Source: Chloroflexota bacterium (GTDB taxonomy: Bacteria; Chloroflexota; UBA6077; JACCZL01). From it: a DNA stretch of 5,051 nucleotides. Made by a program: the position numbers and the translations under genes. A model generated the notes under the pieces. The model was not told the origin of the DNA, did no database searches, and worked only from the letters and a program-made list of their open reading frames with translations. This document shows, one piece after another, positions 1-5,004 of this stretch. Every line of letters starts with the position of its first letter. The stretch's first letter is position 1. Location of the stretch: positions 1 to 5,051 of the forward strand of contig JACCZL010000434.1 of NCBI GenBank assembly GCA_013695975.1. The letters are read 5' to 3'.

Positions 1-125
1 GCTTCCTCTGGGCGCAACGCCTCTGGTGGCTGATCCCGCTGGTGGGGATGCTCCTGGCCCTGGCGGCGCTGATGGCCTTCGCCTCCGCAACGCCGCTCGG
101 ACCGTTCATCTACCCGCTGATCTAG
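1..125 (+). CDS. DUF5989 (SxtK-like) small membrane protein, C-terminal part
   Basis: The frame starting at base 3 is open from the window edge and gives 40 residues before TAG at 123-125; the start lies outside the window. The visible peptide begins FLWAQRLWWLIPLV, runs through one hydrophobic membrane segment (Leu, Ala and Met rich) and ends in GPFIYPLI. The arrangement 'FLW, basic residue, WWLIPLV, hydrophobic helix, APFIYxLx end' is what I know from DUF5989 proteins of about 50 residues. These include SxtK of saxitoxin clusters and are usually found beside an SxtJ-type membrane protein and a carbamoyltransferase in natural-product or polysaccharide loci. No biochemical function is established. 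The frame shows coding-like residue use up to its stop. It converges on the iron-binding protein gene, with 26 bp between the stops. The family call rests on pattern memory over a short peptide. Confidence 0.7.
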   Translation, partial: FLWAQRLWWLIPLVGMLLALAALMAFASATPLGPFIYPLI

Positions 126-151
126 CCGCTCGGCCGGGTGACTCGCGGGCG

Positions 152-1174
152 TCAGAGGACGCCGACCTCCCGCATCAGGCGGAGCGTCACCTCGAGGTCG
201 GCGAGGTTGGCCAGGTCGATGTCGGGGTGGTTGATCTGGGCCAGCGGCAGCAGGTCCGGATGGGGCTCGACGCCCGCGACCAGCGGGTACTCGAACGTCT
301 GGTCGGCGAAGTACTGCTGCGCGTCCGCCGACAGCAGGTAGTCGACGAAGCGCTGGGCCGCGGCCGAGCTCGTCGCCGTGCTCAGGAGTCCGACCCCCGC
401 GACGTTGACGATCGCTCCGGCGCCGCCGGTCCGCGGATGGTAGTTCCGCGCCGAGAACGACGGTCCTCGATCCTTGAGGAAGCCGTACAGGTAGTAGTGG
501 TTGACCAGGCCGACCTGGACCTCGCCGTTGGCAACCGCCTGAACGACAGCGGCGTTGTTCGCGTAGACCTTCGGGCGGTTGGCCTTGATCCCCGCAAGCC
601 ACTGGCGAGCCGCCTCCTCTCCCTCCAACAGCCGCATCGCCGTCACCGACGCCTGGAGCGACGCGTTCGTCGGCGCCCAGCCGATCGCGCCCTGCCACCG
701 CGGGTCGGCCAGCCCGGCGACGGCGTCCGGCAGGTCCGCCGGGCTCAGCAGGTCGGTGTTGTAGACGATCACGCGGGCACGGCCCGAGACGCCGACCCAG
801 AAGCCGTCCCGCGCCTGGAACTTCGTGTCGACCCGCTGGAGCGTCTCGGCGGGGAGGGTCGCCAACAGGCCGCGGCTCGCGAGCGCCCCGAGCGCCCCCG
901 CGTCCTGGGAGAACAGGACGTCGGCCGGACTGTTCGTGCCCTCCTCCAGGATGGTCGCGGCGAGCTCGGCCGAATCGCCGTAGCGAGCGCGGACCTCGAT
1001 CCCCGTGTCACGAGTGAAGCGCTCGAGCAAGGGGCCGATCAGCGCCTCAGTGCGCCCGGAATAGAGGGTCAGCGTACTCGGCTGCGCCCGGCCGGCCGGC
1101 ATGGCCAGGGACGACAGGGCCATCACGGTGACCGCGGCGAGGACGATGAGCGAGGTCAGGCGACGGGTGCTCAT
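152..1174 (-). CDS. Periplasmic iron-binding protein of an Fe(III) ABC transporter (FbpA/FutA type)
   Basis: This is a complete 340-residue extracellular solute-binding protein, the usual length for FbpA/FutA/AfuA proteins, which capture ferric iron outside the inner membrane and deliver it to an FbpB/FbpC permease-ATPase. The N-terminus is a signal peptide: Arg4-Arg5, a hydrophobic core at about 6-25, and likely cleavage after PAGRA (residue 30). There is no lipobox cysteine. The mature part starts with the typical beta strand LTLYSGR (35-41). VIVYNTDLL (135-143), DPRWQGAIGW (157-166), NHYYLY (225-230) and FEYPLV (294-299) follow. The adjacent tyrosines 227/228 and Tyr230 match the iron-ligand tyrosines of this family. 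The ATG is preceded by GGGAG at a good distance. No permease or ATPase gene adjoins it; the gene ends against a convergent unrelated gene, so it acts with components encoded elsewhere. The two iron-box-like sites upstream suggest metal repression. Substrate Fe(III) is a family inference; a related cation is possible. Confidence 0.92.
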   Translation of the reverse strand: MSTRRLTSLIVLAAVTVMALSSLAMPAGRAQPSTLTLYSGRTEALIGPLLERFTRDTGIEVRARYGDSAELAATILEEGTNSPADVLFSQDAGALGALASRGLLATLPAETLQRVDTKFQARDGFWVGVSGRARVIVYNTDLLSPADLPDAVAGLADPRWQGAIGWAPTNASLQASVTAMRLLEGEEAARQWLAGIKANRPKVYANNAAVVQAVANGEVQVGLVNHYYLYGFLKDRGPSFSARNYHPRTGGAGAIVNVAGVGLLSTATSSAAAQRFVDYLLSADAQQYFADQTFEYPLVAGVEPHPDLLPLAQINHPDIDLANLADLEVTLRLMREVGVL

Positions 1175-1236
1175 GGGTTGCTCCCACGCAGTGGAAATTA
1201 TCGGCAGCGTCGGCTCGGACGCGCCGGCTACCAGGC

Positions 1237-1255
1237 TGAGGTAAGCTTACACGAA
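1237..1255. promoter_or_regulatory. DtxR/IdeR-type iron box, proximal to the iron-binding protein gene
   Basis: TGAGGTAAGCTTACACGAA matches 13 of 19 positions of the classical DtxR/IdeR consensus TTAGGTTAGSCTAACCTAA. It contains the perfect 10-bp palindrome GTAAGCTTAC (1241-1250). It covers the proposed -10 of the minus-strand promoter. The site lies between a metal transporter gene and a DtxR-family gene, where such operators are expected. Binding is inferred, not shown. Confidence 0.52.
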
Positions 1256-1272
1256 TGGCTGATATTAGGCAA
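1244..1272 (-). promoter_or_regulatory. Probable sigma70-type promoter of the iron-binding protein gene
   Basis: Read on the minus strand, TTGCCT (1267-1272) is followed after exactly 17 bp by TAAGCT (1244-1249). The -35 matches 4 of 6 consensus bases and the -10 matches 3 of 6. Transcription would start near 1237, leaving a leader of about 63 nt before the ATG at 1174. The hexamers are modest on their own. What supports them is that each lies inside one of the two iron-box-like sequences, the layout expected of a metal-repressed promoter. Confidence 0.42.
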
Positions 1273-1283
1273 AGCTAACTCAA
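1265..1283. promoter_or_regulatory. DtxR/IdeR-type iron box, distal copy
   Basis: TTAGGCAAAGCTAACTCAA matches 13 to 14 of 19 positions of the DtxR/IdeR consensus, including the intact left arm TTAGG and most of the right arm (CTAAC). It covers the proposed -35 of the iron-binding protein promoter. Its centre is 28 bp from that of the other box, on nearly the same face after slightly under three helical turns. It could also lower transcription of the regulator gene, giving autoregulation. Confidence 0.57.
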
Positions 1284-1339
1284 GCCATGTGTCTGTCGAA
1301 AGACCCTGAGGCGCTGGGCCATGCCGACGGACCAGGCGC

Positions 1340-1368
1340 TTGCCCGGGGCGTGCAGAGTCGTTATCCT
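1340..1368 (+). promoter_or_regulatory. Possible promoter of the DtxR-family gene
   Basis: TTGCCC (1340-1345) and TATCCT (1363-1368) are separated by 17 bp. Transcription would start around 1375, giving a very short leader that still includes the GGGAG Shine-Dalgarno at 1376-1380. Each hexamer matches 4 of 6 consensus bases. If this is the promoter, it lies outside both iron boxes and the regulator would be largely constitutive. Confidence 0.33.
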
Positions 1369-1385
1369 CCGACACGGGAGATGAG

Positions 1386-2051
1386 ATGAGTAGTCCCGTC
1401 GTCGAGGAGTATCTCCAGACCTTGCACTTCATGCTGCGCGATGGCCAGCAGACCATCAGCGCGCGTCTCGCCGAGCGCCTGCACGTGACCCCGCCGACCG
1501 TTACCGCCACGCTGCGGCGCATGGAGCGCGACGGCCTGGTCACCTACGGGGCCCACAAGGAGGTCGGCCTGACCGAGCTCGGCCAGAAGACCGCCGAGGA
1601 CCTGGTGCGGCGGCATGCCCTGGCCGAGCGGCTGCTGACGGACTTCCTCAAGATGCCCTGGGACGAGGCGCACGAGGAGTCGCACGGCTTCGAGCATGCC
1701 ATCACCCCCAAGGTCGAGGAGCGCCTGCTCGCGGCCCTCGGCCACCCTTCGACCTGCCCGCACGGCAACCCGATCCCGGGCATAGGCACTGTGGCACCCG
1801 ACGAGTTCCCGCTCGACCACGCCATCGTCGGCGAGGAGATCATCCTGGAGCGCATCACCGAGGAGGCCGAGCTCGACTCGAGGCTGATGCACCACCTCCA
1901 ATCCCACGGCCTGGCGCCCGGTGCGCGCCTCAGGATCGCTCGTAGCGAGCCCTTCAACCGCCTGCTGGTGCTCGAAGGTCCCGAGGGTGAGGCGGTGCTG
2001 GGTATCGAGGCCGCGAGCAAGCTCCGCGCCAGACGCCCCACGCCAACGTGA
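1386..2051 (+). CDS. DtxR/MntR-family metal-dependent transcriptional regulator
   Basis: This 221-residue protein is close in length to DtxR (226). The order is a winged helix-turn-helix at about 5-65 (recognition region VTPPTVTATLRRMERDGLV, 34-52), a metal-binding dimerisation domain at about 66-140 ending in HGNPIPG (126-132), and a FeoA/SH3-like C-terminal domain at about 150-218. By alignment to DtxR, candidate metal ligands are Glu8, His77, Glu81, His96, His100, Glu103 and His104. The positions equivalent to DtxR Met10 and Cys102 are Glu8 and His100, so iron versus manganese preference cannot be read directly. The ATG at 1386 is chosen because GGGAG lies 5 nt upstream and the product then starts like the family; an in-frame ATG at 1287 would add 33 atypical residues. 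It is divergent from the iron-binding protein gene, with iron boxes between, which makes that gene its probable target. With metal bound it is expected to repress. Confidence 0.93.
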   Translation: MSSPVVEEYLQTLHFMLRDGQQTISARLAERLHVTPPTVTATLRRMERDGLVTYGAHKEVGLTELGQKTAEDLVRRHALAERLLTDFLKMPWDEAHEESHGFEHAITPKVEERLLAALGHPSTCPHGNPIPGIGTVAPDEFPLDHAIVGEEIILERITEEAELDSRLMHHLQSHGLAPGARLRIARSEPFNRLLVLEGPEGEAVLGIEAASKLRARRPTPT

Positions 2052-2123
2052 GCCTGTCGACGCTGTCGGCAGCGCCAACCCGGGCTGGGCCGGCGCCGCT
2101 GCTTGTCATCGCGTTCGTCTCGG

Positions 2124-2160
2124 ACGGAGTCACCGCGATCCGGCGCTCGCGGTGACCCGT
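2124..2160. terminator. Hairpin between convergent genes, probable bidirectional terminator
   Basis: The arms ACGG-A-GTCACCGCGA (2124-2138) and TCGCGGTGACCCGT (2147-2160) pair over 14 bp, with a single bulged A at 2128 and an 8-nt loop. The hairpin lies 73 bp after the regulator stop and 17 bp after the stop of the opposing DUF4242 gene, where a shared terminator is expected. There is no T-tract on either side, so classical intrinsic termination would be weak. It could also act as a transcript-end stabiliser. Confidence 0.5.
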
Positions 2161-2176
2161 CCCCCTATGAACGCCG

Positions 2177-2428
2177 CTACGAGCCTTCCTTGACCTCCAC
2201 GATCTCGTCGGCGGTAAGGCCGTGGGCCTCGCGGTGGACCGTCTCGGCCGCCTCCTTGCTAGGGGCCTCGACCAGACAGAAGACCTCACCCTCGCGCTCG
2301 TTGTACCAATACTTCAGGTAGTTGACCCCGTGCTTGCCCTGCACCTCGAGGTCCTTCTGGTGGGCGCCGGCGACCGCTTCGGCCGTCAGCCCCTCGACGT
2401 GCTTGTGGACGTCCATGTACAGCGGCAT
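2177..2428 (-). CDS. DUF4242 family protein (SCO4226-like, possible nickel or metal binding)
   Basis: This complete 83-residue protein is of the length typical of single-domain DUF4242 proteins. Recognisable family blocks are MDVHKH (5-10), HQKDLEVQGKHGVNYLKYWY (23-42), EVFCLVEAPSKEAAETVHRE (48-67) and AHGLTADEIVEV (68-79). The fold is a small ferredoxin-like alpha+beta domain that dimerises. The Streptomyces member SCO4226 was described as nickel binding, but for most relatives the function is unknown. Several His residues (8, 10, 23, 33, 65, 69) and Cys51 could bind metal. There is no signal peptide or membrane segment, so the protein is cytoplasmic. The ATG at 2426-2428 is set by a strong Shine-Dalgarno, AGGAGGG (2437-2443 on the minus strand), 8 nt away. 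It is monocistronic and convergent with the metalloregulator gene. Metal binding here is a family inference. Confidence 0.88.
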   Translation of the reverse strand: MPLYMDVHKHVEGLTAEAVAGAHQKDLEVQGKHGVNYLKYWYNEREGEVFCLVEAPSKEAAETVHREAHGLTADEIVEVKEGS

Positions 2429-2823
2429 CGTTCGATCCCTCCTCTAGGTCCTGCTGTCCCGCCAGCAACGCTTCGCCGGATCACGCCACTTGCCGGGAGG
2501 CGCAACGGCGTCAGCCCATCGCGGCCCTTCGAGTCGCGACGGCGAGACGCCTCCGGCCGCTACTATCGCTCGCCCGCGGCGAGCTGTCAAGAGGTCGCGC
2601 CGAGTGGCCCCACGCACCCGGCCGCGGCGCTCCCCGCCGTCAGCGCGACTTCAGGCTCTTCGGTAAGTCGGGGGCGGCCTCTTTCCGCGCGGCCCGCCCA
2701 GCCCAGGGCCTGGGCCGTGCAGTTGAGCAGCTCGGCCGCGCCGGTCGTGCTCATGATCGCCAGGAGGCGAGCCGGTGCCCGGTCCGCTATCCTGCTCGGT
2801 ATCGAAAGGCTGGTGAGGGAGCG
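2429..2823. other. Gene-free interval between the DUF4242 and livH genes
   Basis: These 395 bp carry no reading frame that looks coding on either strand; those present are GC-rich chance frames full of Arg, Pro and Gly. The interval holds the minus-strand promoter and leader of the DUF4242 gene (left of about 2590) and the livH upstream region on the right. A 15-bp palindrome (two 7-bp arms around one base) lies at 2701-2715. TATCCT (2788-2793) could be a -10 for livH, but no convincing -35 accompanies it. I see no tRNA, riboswitch or repeat array. Confidence 0.6.
2562..2590 (-). promoter_or_regulatory. Promoter with palindromic spacer, upstream of the DUF4242 gene
   Basis: On the minus strand a perfect TTGACA -35 (2585-2590) is followed by a 17-bp spacer and GATAGT (2562-2567, 4 of 6 consensus bases). 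The spacer is itself a perfect inverted repeat: GCTCGCC and GGCGAGC arms around 3 bp (2568-2584). Transcription would start near 2555, giving a leader of about 127 nt before the DUF4242 start. A palindrome filling the spacer suggests an operator. TAGTAG with a 19-bp spacer, the MerR-type geometry, is also possible but is a poorer hexamer. Confidence 0.47.
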
Positions 2824-3696
2824 ATGTCTCCACAGGTGATCGTGAACGGGCTGCTGCTCGGCGGGATCTACGCCGCCGTGGGGGTCGGCTTCTCGCTGAC
2901 CTGGGGCGTCCTCAACATCATCAACATCGCCCATGGCGCGATGGTGATGCTCGGCGCCTACGTGACCTTCCTCCTCTTCTCCCGCTTCGGGGTCGACCCG
3001 TTCCTCTCGATCCCGGCCTCGATGCTCGTCCTCTTCCTGCTCGGCTACGTCCTCCAGCGGTTCCTGATCAACCGCGTCATCCCGCACGGGGTCTTCATGA
3101 CCCTCGTCCTGACCTTCGGGCTGTCGCTCTTCCTGATCGATATGGCCCTGCTCTTCTTCTCGGGCGACTACCGCTCGGTCACCCCGAGCTACGCCGGCTC
3201 TGGCCTGAGCCTCGGCGGGGTGATCGTGCCCTATCAGCGGCTCGGGGCCTTTATGATCAGCATCCTGATCGTCGCCCTCCTGAACGTCTACCTCGGGCGC
3301 AGCAAGACCGGACGGGCGATCCGTGCGACGGCCCTCAACCGCCAGGCGGCCCAGCTTGTCGGCGTCGACATCGCCCGCATCTACGCCGTGACCTTCGGGA
3401 TTGGGGCGGCCCTGGCCGGCGCGGCCGGCTCGCTCCTGGCCGTGACGATCACGATCACCCCGTACATGGGCAACGTCTTCATCGGCAAGGCCTTCGTGAT
3501 CGCCACCCTCGGCGGCCTCGGGACCGTCCAGGGCGCCCTGGTCGGCGGCCTCGTCCTCGGCCTGGCCGAATCGCTCGGGGCCGCCCTGATCGGCCCCTCC
3601 TACCAGCAGGCGATCGGCTTCGGCATCCTCCTGCTCGTCCTGATCTTTCGCCCCGAAGGCATCATGGGCAAGCAGTTCTTCGCCGAGGTCAAGTAG
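2824..3696 (+). CDS. livH: Branched-chain amino-acid ABC transporter permease, LivH type
   Basis: This complete 290-residue inner-membrane permease is within the usual LivH range. The family opening NGLLLGGIYAAVGVGFSLTW (8-27) is followed by GVLNIINIAHGAMVMLGAY (28-46), further hydrophobic segments, the cytoplasmic loop GRAIRATALNRQAAQLVGVD (163-182) that contacts the ATPase, then GAALAGAAGSLLA (194-206), the FVIATLGGLGTVQGALVGG block (224-242) and the terminal FRPEGIMG (275-282). With LivM it forms the channel for leucine/isoleucine/valine or related substrates, energised by LivG and LivF with a binding protein such as LivK. The ATG has GTGAGGGAG just upstream. No liv gene precedes it within the window. 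Its last 73 codons (218-290) recur at 4761-4982. Substrate is not readable, since the family also carries urea, short amides and aromatic acids. Confidence 0.95.
   Translation: MSPQVIVNGLLLGGIYAAVGVGFSLTWGVLNIINIAHGAMVMLGAYVTFLLFSRFGVDPFLSIPASMLVLFLLGYVLQRFLINRVIPHGVFMTLVLTFGLSLFLIDMALLFFSGDYRSVTPSYAGSGLSLGGVIVPYQRLGAFMISILIVALLNVYLGRSKTGRAIRATALNRQAAQLVGVDIARIYAVTFGIGAALAGAAGSLLAVTITITPYMGNVFIGKAFVIATLGGLGTVQGALVGGLVLGLAESLGAALIGPSYQQAIGFGILLLVLIFRPEGIMGKQFFAEVK
3475..3696 (+). repeat. livH 3'-end direct repeat, copy A (inside the complete gene)
   Basis: These 222 bp encode the last 73 codons and stop of livH. They match 4761-4982 at 207 of 222 positions by codon-by-codon comparison, without gaps. 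Fourteen of the fifteen differences are synonymous third-base changes; one changes Lys283 to Arg. Similarity begins abruptly at the Val218 codon and ends a couple of bases after the stop. Confidence 0.96.
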
Positions 3697-3752
3697 CGGT
3701 TGTGTCCTATTATTCTCAAGTGCGGAGAGTCAGGCGTCAACGATAGAGGCGC

Positions 3753-4289
3753 TCACGTTGCCGACTCCCCACGGCTACCCCGAGCGCGTTCAAGGATCTC
3801 ACGCCAGTCGCGCCGGAGGGGACGGACGCCGAGTTCAGCGACCCCCAGCCGTAGTACATCCTCGAGGAGGATGTGGCCGGTCGGCAGGTGCGCGCCGGCA
3901 AGGTCGCGACGGCCGACGGACGCGCCCGTGCCCAGGTGCAGGTGTGGCGTGGTCACGCCACTGCGTCCCTCAGGATGCCAGTGATAGGCAACGACTTCGC
4001 GGCCATCCACGTCGTAGAGCGCGTACATATACCCAGCAGTGCGAGCTGACCAGAGGGCAGGTTGCCCAAGAGCCTGGACGATGCGGTAGTAGTACTCAAC
4101 TGACAAGGATAGACGGCTAGGCCCGCTGAGCTGGACAGGGGCACCATCGGCGAGAGTCAACTGGTGCGGTTCATCGCGAGGGTAGACACCGCCTCGGATG
4201 CCAGCGGCCCCTCTGGTCACGCAGGACAAGGCCAGCCGGATCGGCTCGAGAAACGCCCGAGCGGCCTCGCGAGAGGTCCTACTTGCCAA
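3753..4289 (-). CDS. Hypothetical protein with YHWHP and PHLHLG motifs, second gene of a TA-like pair
   Basis: I do not recognise a named family with certainty. The frame encodes 178 residues from a TTG start (4287-4289) that overlaps the end of the upstream gene by 11 bp, which suggests translational coupling. A GTG at 4218-4220 would give 155 residues. The conserved-looking core is GYMYALYDVDG (86-96), AYHWHP (101-106), TTPHLHLG (113-120), HLPTGHILLEDVLRL (134-148) and RPLRRDW (156-162). There is no signal peptide or membrane helix. The clustered His residues around a central beta region could form a metal or catalytic site. The order 'YxY..D, His pair, PHxH, then a PTxxxLEDVL helix' recalls TumE/DUF6516 toxins, but that is only a resemblance. 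Codon use is less GC-biased than in livH, suggesting separate ancestry. It converges on livH, with 56 bp between the stops. Confidence 0.72.
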   Translation of the reverse strand: MASRTSREAARAFLEPIRLALSCVTRGAAGIRGGVYPRDEPHQLTLADGAPVQLSGPSRLSLSVEYYYRIVQALGQPALWSARTAGYMYALYDVDGREVVAYHWHPEGRSGVTTPHLHLGTGASVGRRDLAGAHLPTGHILLEDVLRLGVAELGVRPLRRDWREILERARGSRGESAT

Positions 4290-4530
4290 AACTGAGCATC
4301 ATAGCGACGCGCATGACTCCAGGCTGATCGGGGTCGTTATCGAATTGGCCGGCCTTCCAGGCGCGGGCAAACTCCTCGCCGCTCATGCCAAGGTGGTGCC
4401 GTGCCGCTCGGTCGACCTTGGCCATCCACTCCTCATCGGTCAGGAAGCGAATCGGTGGAAGCAGCGCCTCGTCACGGTCGGCGTCTGCCACCTCTAGAGT
4501 AGAGTCTAGCGCTTCATCTGCTGTGGCCAC
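4279..4530 (-). CDS. Small acidic hypothetical protein, first gene of a TA-like pair
   Basis: This 83-residue protein belongs to no family I can name firmly. The GTG start at 4528-4530 is chosen because an excellent Shine-Dalgarno, GGGGAGGTG (4538-4546 on the minus strand), lies 7 nt away; another GTG at 4558-4560 would add ten residues but has no such site. The N-terminal 24 residues are acidic and probably flexible. LPPIRFLTDEEWMAKVDRAA (24-43) and LGMSGEEFARAWKAGQFD (47-64) look like two or three helices, and the protein ends in PGVMRVAMMLSFGK. Small size, acidity, first position and an 11-bp overlap with a longer downstream gene fit a type II antitoxin. No helix-turn-helix or ribbon-helix-helix signature is evident, so this role is inferred from layout alone. 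The region lies between two copies of the livH 3' end. Confidence 0.74.
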   Translation of the reverse strand: MATADEALDSTLEVADADRDEALLPPIRFLTDEEWMAKVDRAARHHLGMSGEEFARAWKAGQFDNDPDQPGVMRVAMMLSFGK

Positions 4531-4703
4531 AGCCGTCCACCTCCCCTCTTGTACCCGCACAATTGTACCTCGTCAGTGTCGCGTACGAGATTCGCCATCT
4601 CCTCCACCGAGAATTCGAGGGCAGGCTTCCCGAGATCGCGCGGGATCGCGATCAGCCCCTGGCCGCCTCCTGCGAGCTCAGTCCTCCTGGCCTCCGACGA
4701 TCA
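4506..4703 (-). other. Short minus-strand open frame upstream of the TA-like pair, possible gene remnant
   Basis: From a TGA at 4701-4703 the frame runs open to TAG at 4506-4508 and overlaps the start of the 83-codon gene by 25 nt. Part of it reads like real protein (GLIAIPRDLGKPALEF, then VEEMANLVRDTDEVQL), while the end is Gly/Arg rich and unconvincing. There is no ATG start with a Shine-Dalgarno; a CTG at 4653-4655 follows GGAGG. It could be the tail of a gene cut off when the neighbouring livH fragment arrived, or simply leader sequence. I cannot assign a family. Confidence 0.2.
4562..4567 (-). promoter_or_regulatory. Possible -10 element of the two-gene TA-like operon
   Basis: TACAAT on the minus strand (5 of 6 consensus bases) lies 31 nt before the GTG start, so transcription would begin near 4555 with a leader of about 25 nt. 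No -35 hexamer is recognisable 16-18 bp upstream. The element sits beside the 8-bp palindrome ACAATTGT (4559-4566), which could serve as an autoregulatory operator. Confidence 0.3.
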
Positions 4704-4739
4704 CATGCACCGCGCCGGGCTCGAGAGATACCCCTGTCT

Positions 4740-4982
4740 ATGATGAGTGGGAGGAACAGTGTCTTCATCGGCAAGGCGTTCGTGATCGCCACCCTCGGTG
4801 GCCTCGGGACGGTCCAGGGTGCCCTGGTCGGTGGCCTGGTCCTCGGCCTGGCCGAGTCGCTCGGCGCCGCCCTGATCGGCCCGTCTTACCAGCAGGCGAT
4901 CGGCTTCGGCATCCTGCTGCTCGTCCTGATCTTCCGCCCCGAGGGCATCATGGGCAGGCAATTCTTCGCCGAGGTCAAGTAG
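4740..4982 (+). pseudogene. livH 3' fragment (5' two-thirds missing)
   Basis: Codons 4761-4982 reproduce residues 218-290 of the upstream LivH with one substitution (Lys to Arg in MGKQ, giving MGRQ). The first 217 residues, including the opening membrane segments and the ATPase-contact loop, are absent. Two tandem in-frame ATGs at 4740 and 4743 could start an 80-residue peptide, but no good Shine-Dalgarno precedes them and such a piece could not form a permease. No stop or frameshift has accumulated. Three of its 14 Gly codons are GGT, which I do not find in the complete livH. This hints that the fragment comes from a different livH homologue rather than a recent copy of its neighbour. Confidence 0.85.
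4761..4982 (+). repeat. livH 3'-end direct repeat, copy B
   Basis: This is the second copy of the 222-bp segment, in the same orientation as copy A and 1,064 bp downstream of it. Upstream of Val218 the sequences are unrelated apart from a few bases around AAC. After the stop only CG is shared before they diverge. Confidence 0.96.
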
Positions 4983-5004
4983 CGAGCTGGGGCTCGAACA
5001 GGCT

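Noticed and set aside
26..1309. Plus-strand open frame of 427 codons opposite the iron-binding protein gene
   Set aside because: The product is Arg/Gly/Val-rich with no recognisable motif. It is the antisense shadow of a clear FbpA-type gene, as is common in high-GC DNA.
1287..1385. N-terminal extension of the DtxR-family protein from the ATG at 1287
   Set aside because: The extra 33 residues are Gly/Pro/Ser-rich and unlike the family, and no Shine-Dalgarno precedes that ATG, whereas the ATG at 1386 has one.
1362..2078. Minus-strand open frame of 238 codons opposite the DtxR-family gene
   Set aside because: It is an antisense shadow; the plus strand has the conserved DtxR domains, a Shine-Dalgarno and codon bias.
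2701..2715. 15-bp palindrome as a terminator or regulatory hairpin
   Set aside because: The arms are separated by a single base, so it cannot fold well as RNA. It has no T-tract and no positional link to a promoter.
2222..2839. Plus-strand open frame of 205 codons spanning the DUF4242 gene and the gap
   Set aside because: It runs antisense through DUF4242 and then through low-complexity Arg/Pro/Ala sequence, with no ribosome binding site or family likeness.
2587..3087. Minus-strand open frame of 166 codons overlapping the start of livH
   Set aside because: Its Glu/Asp/His-rich product is the reverse complement of hydrophobic livH codons.
3697..4760. Insertion sequence between the livH copies
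   Set aside because: No transposase is encoded, and I see no convincing terminal inverted repeats or short target-site duplication at the edges. The only repeat is the long livH segment itself.
4563..4982. Plus-strand 139-codon frame that seems to fuse a new N-terminus to the livH fragment
   Set aside because: The first 60 codons are Arg-rich, lack motifs and lie antisense to the TA-like operon leader. The fusion is a chance open frame running into the fragment.
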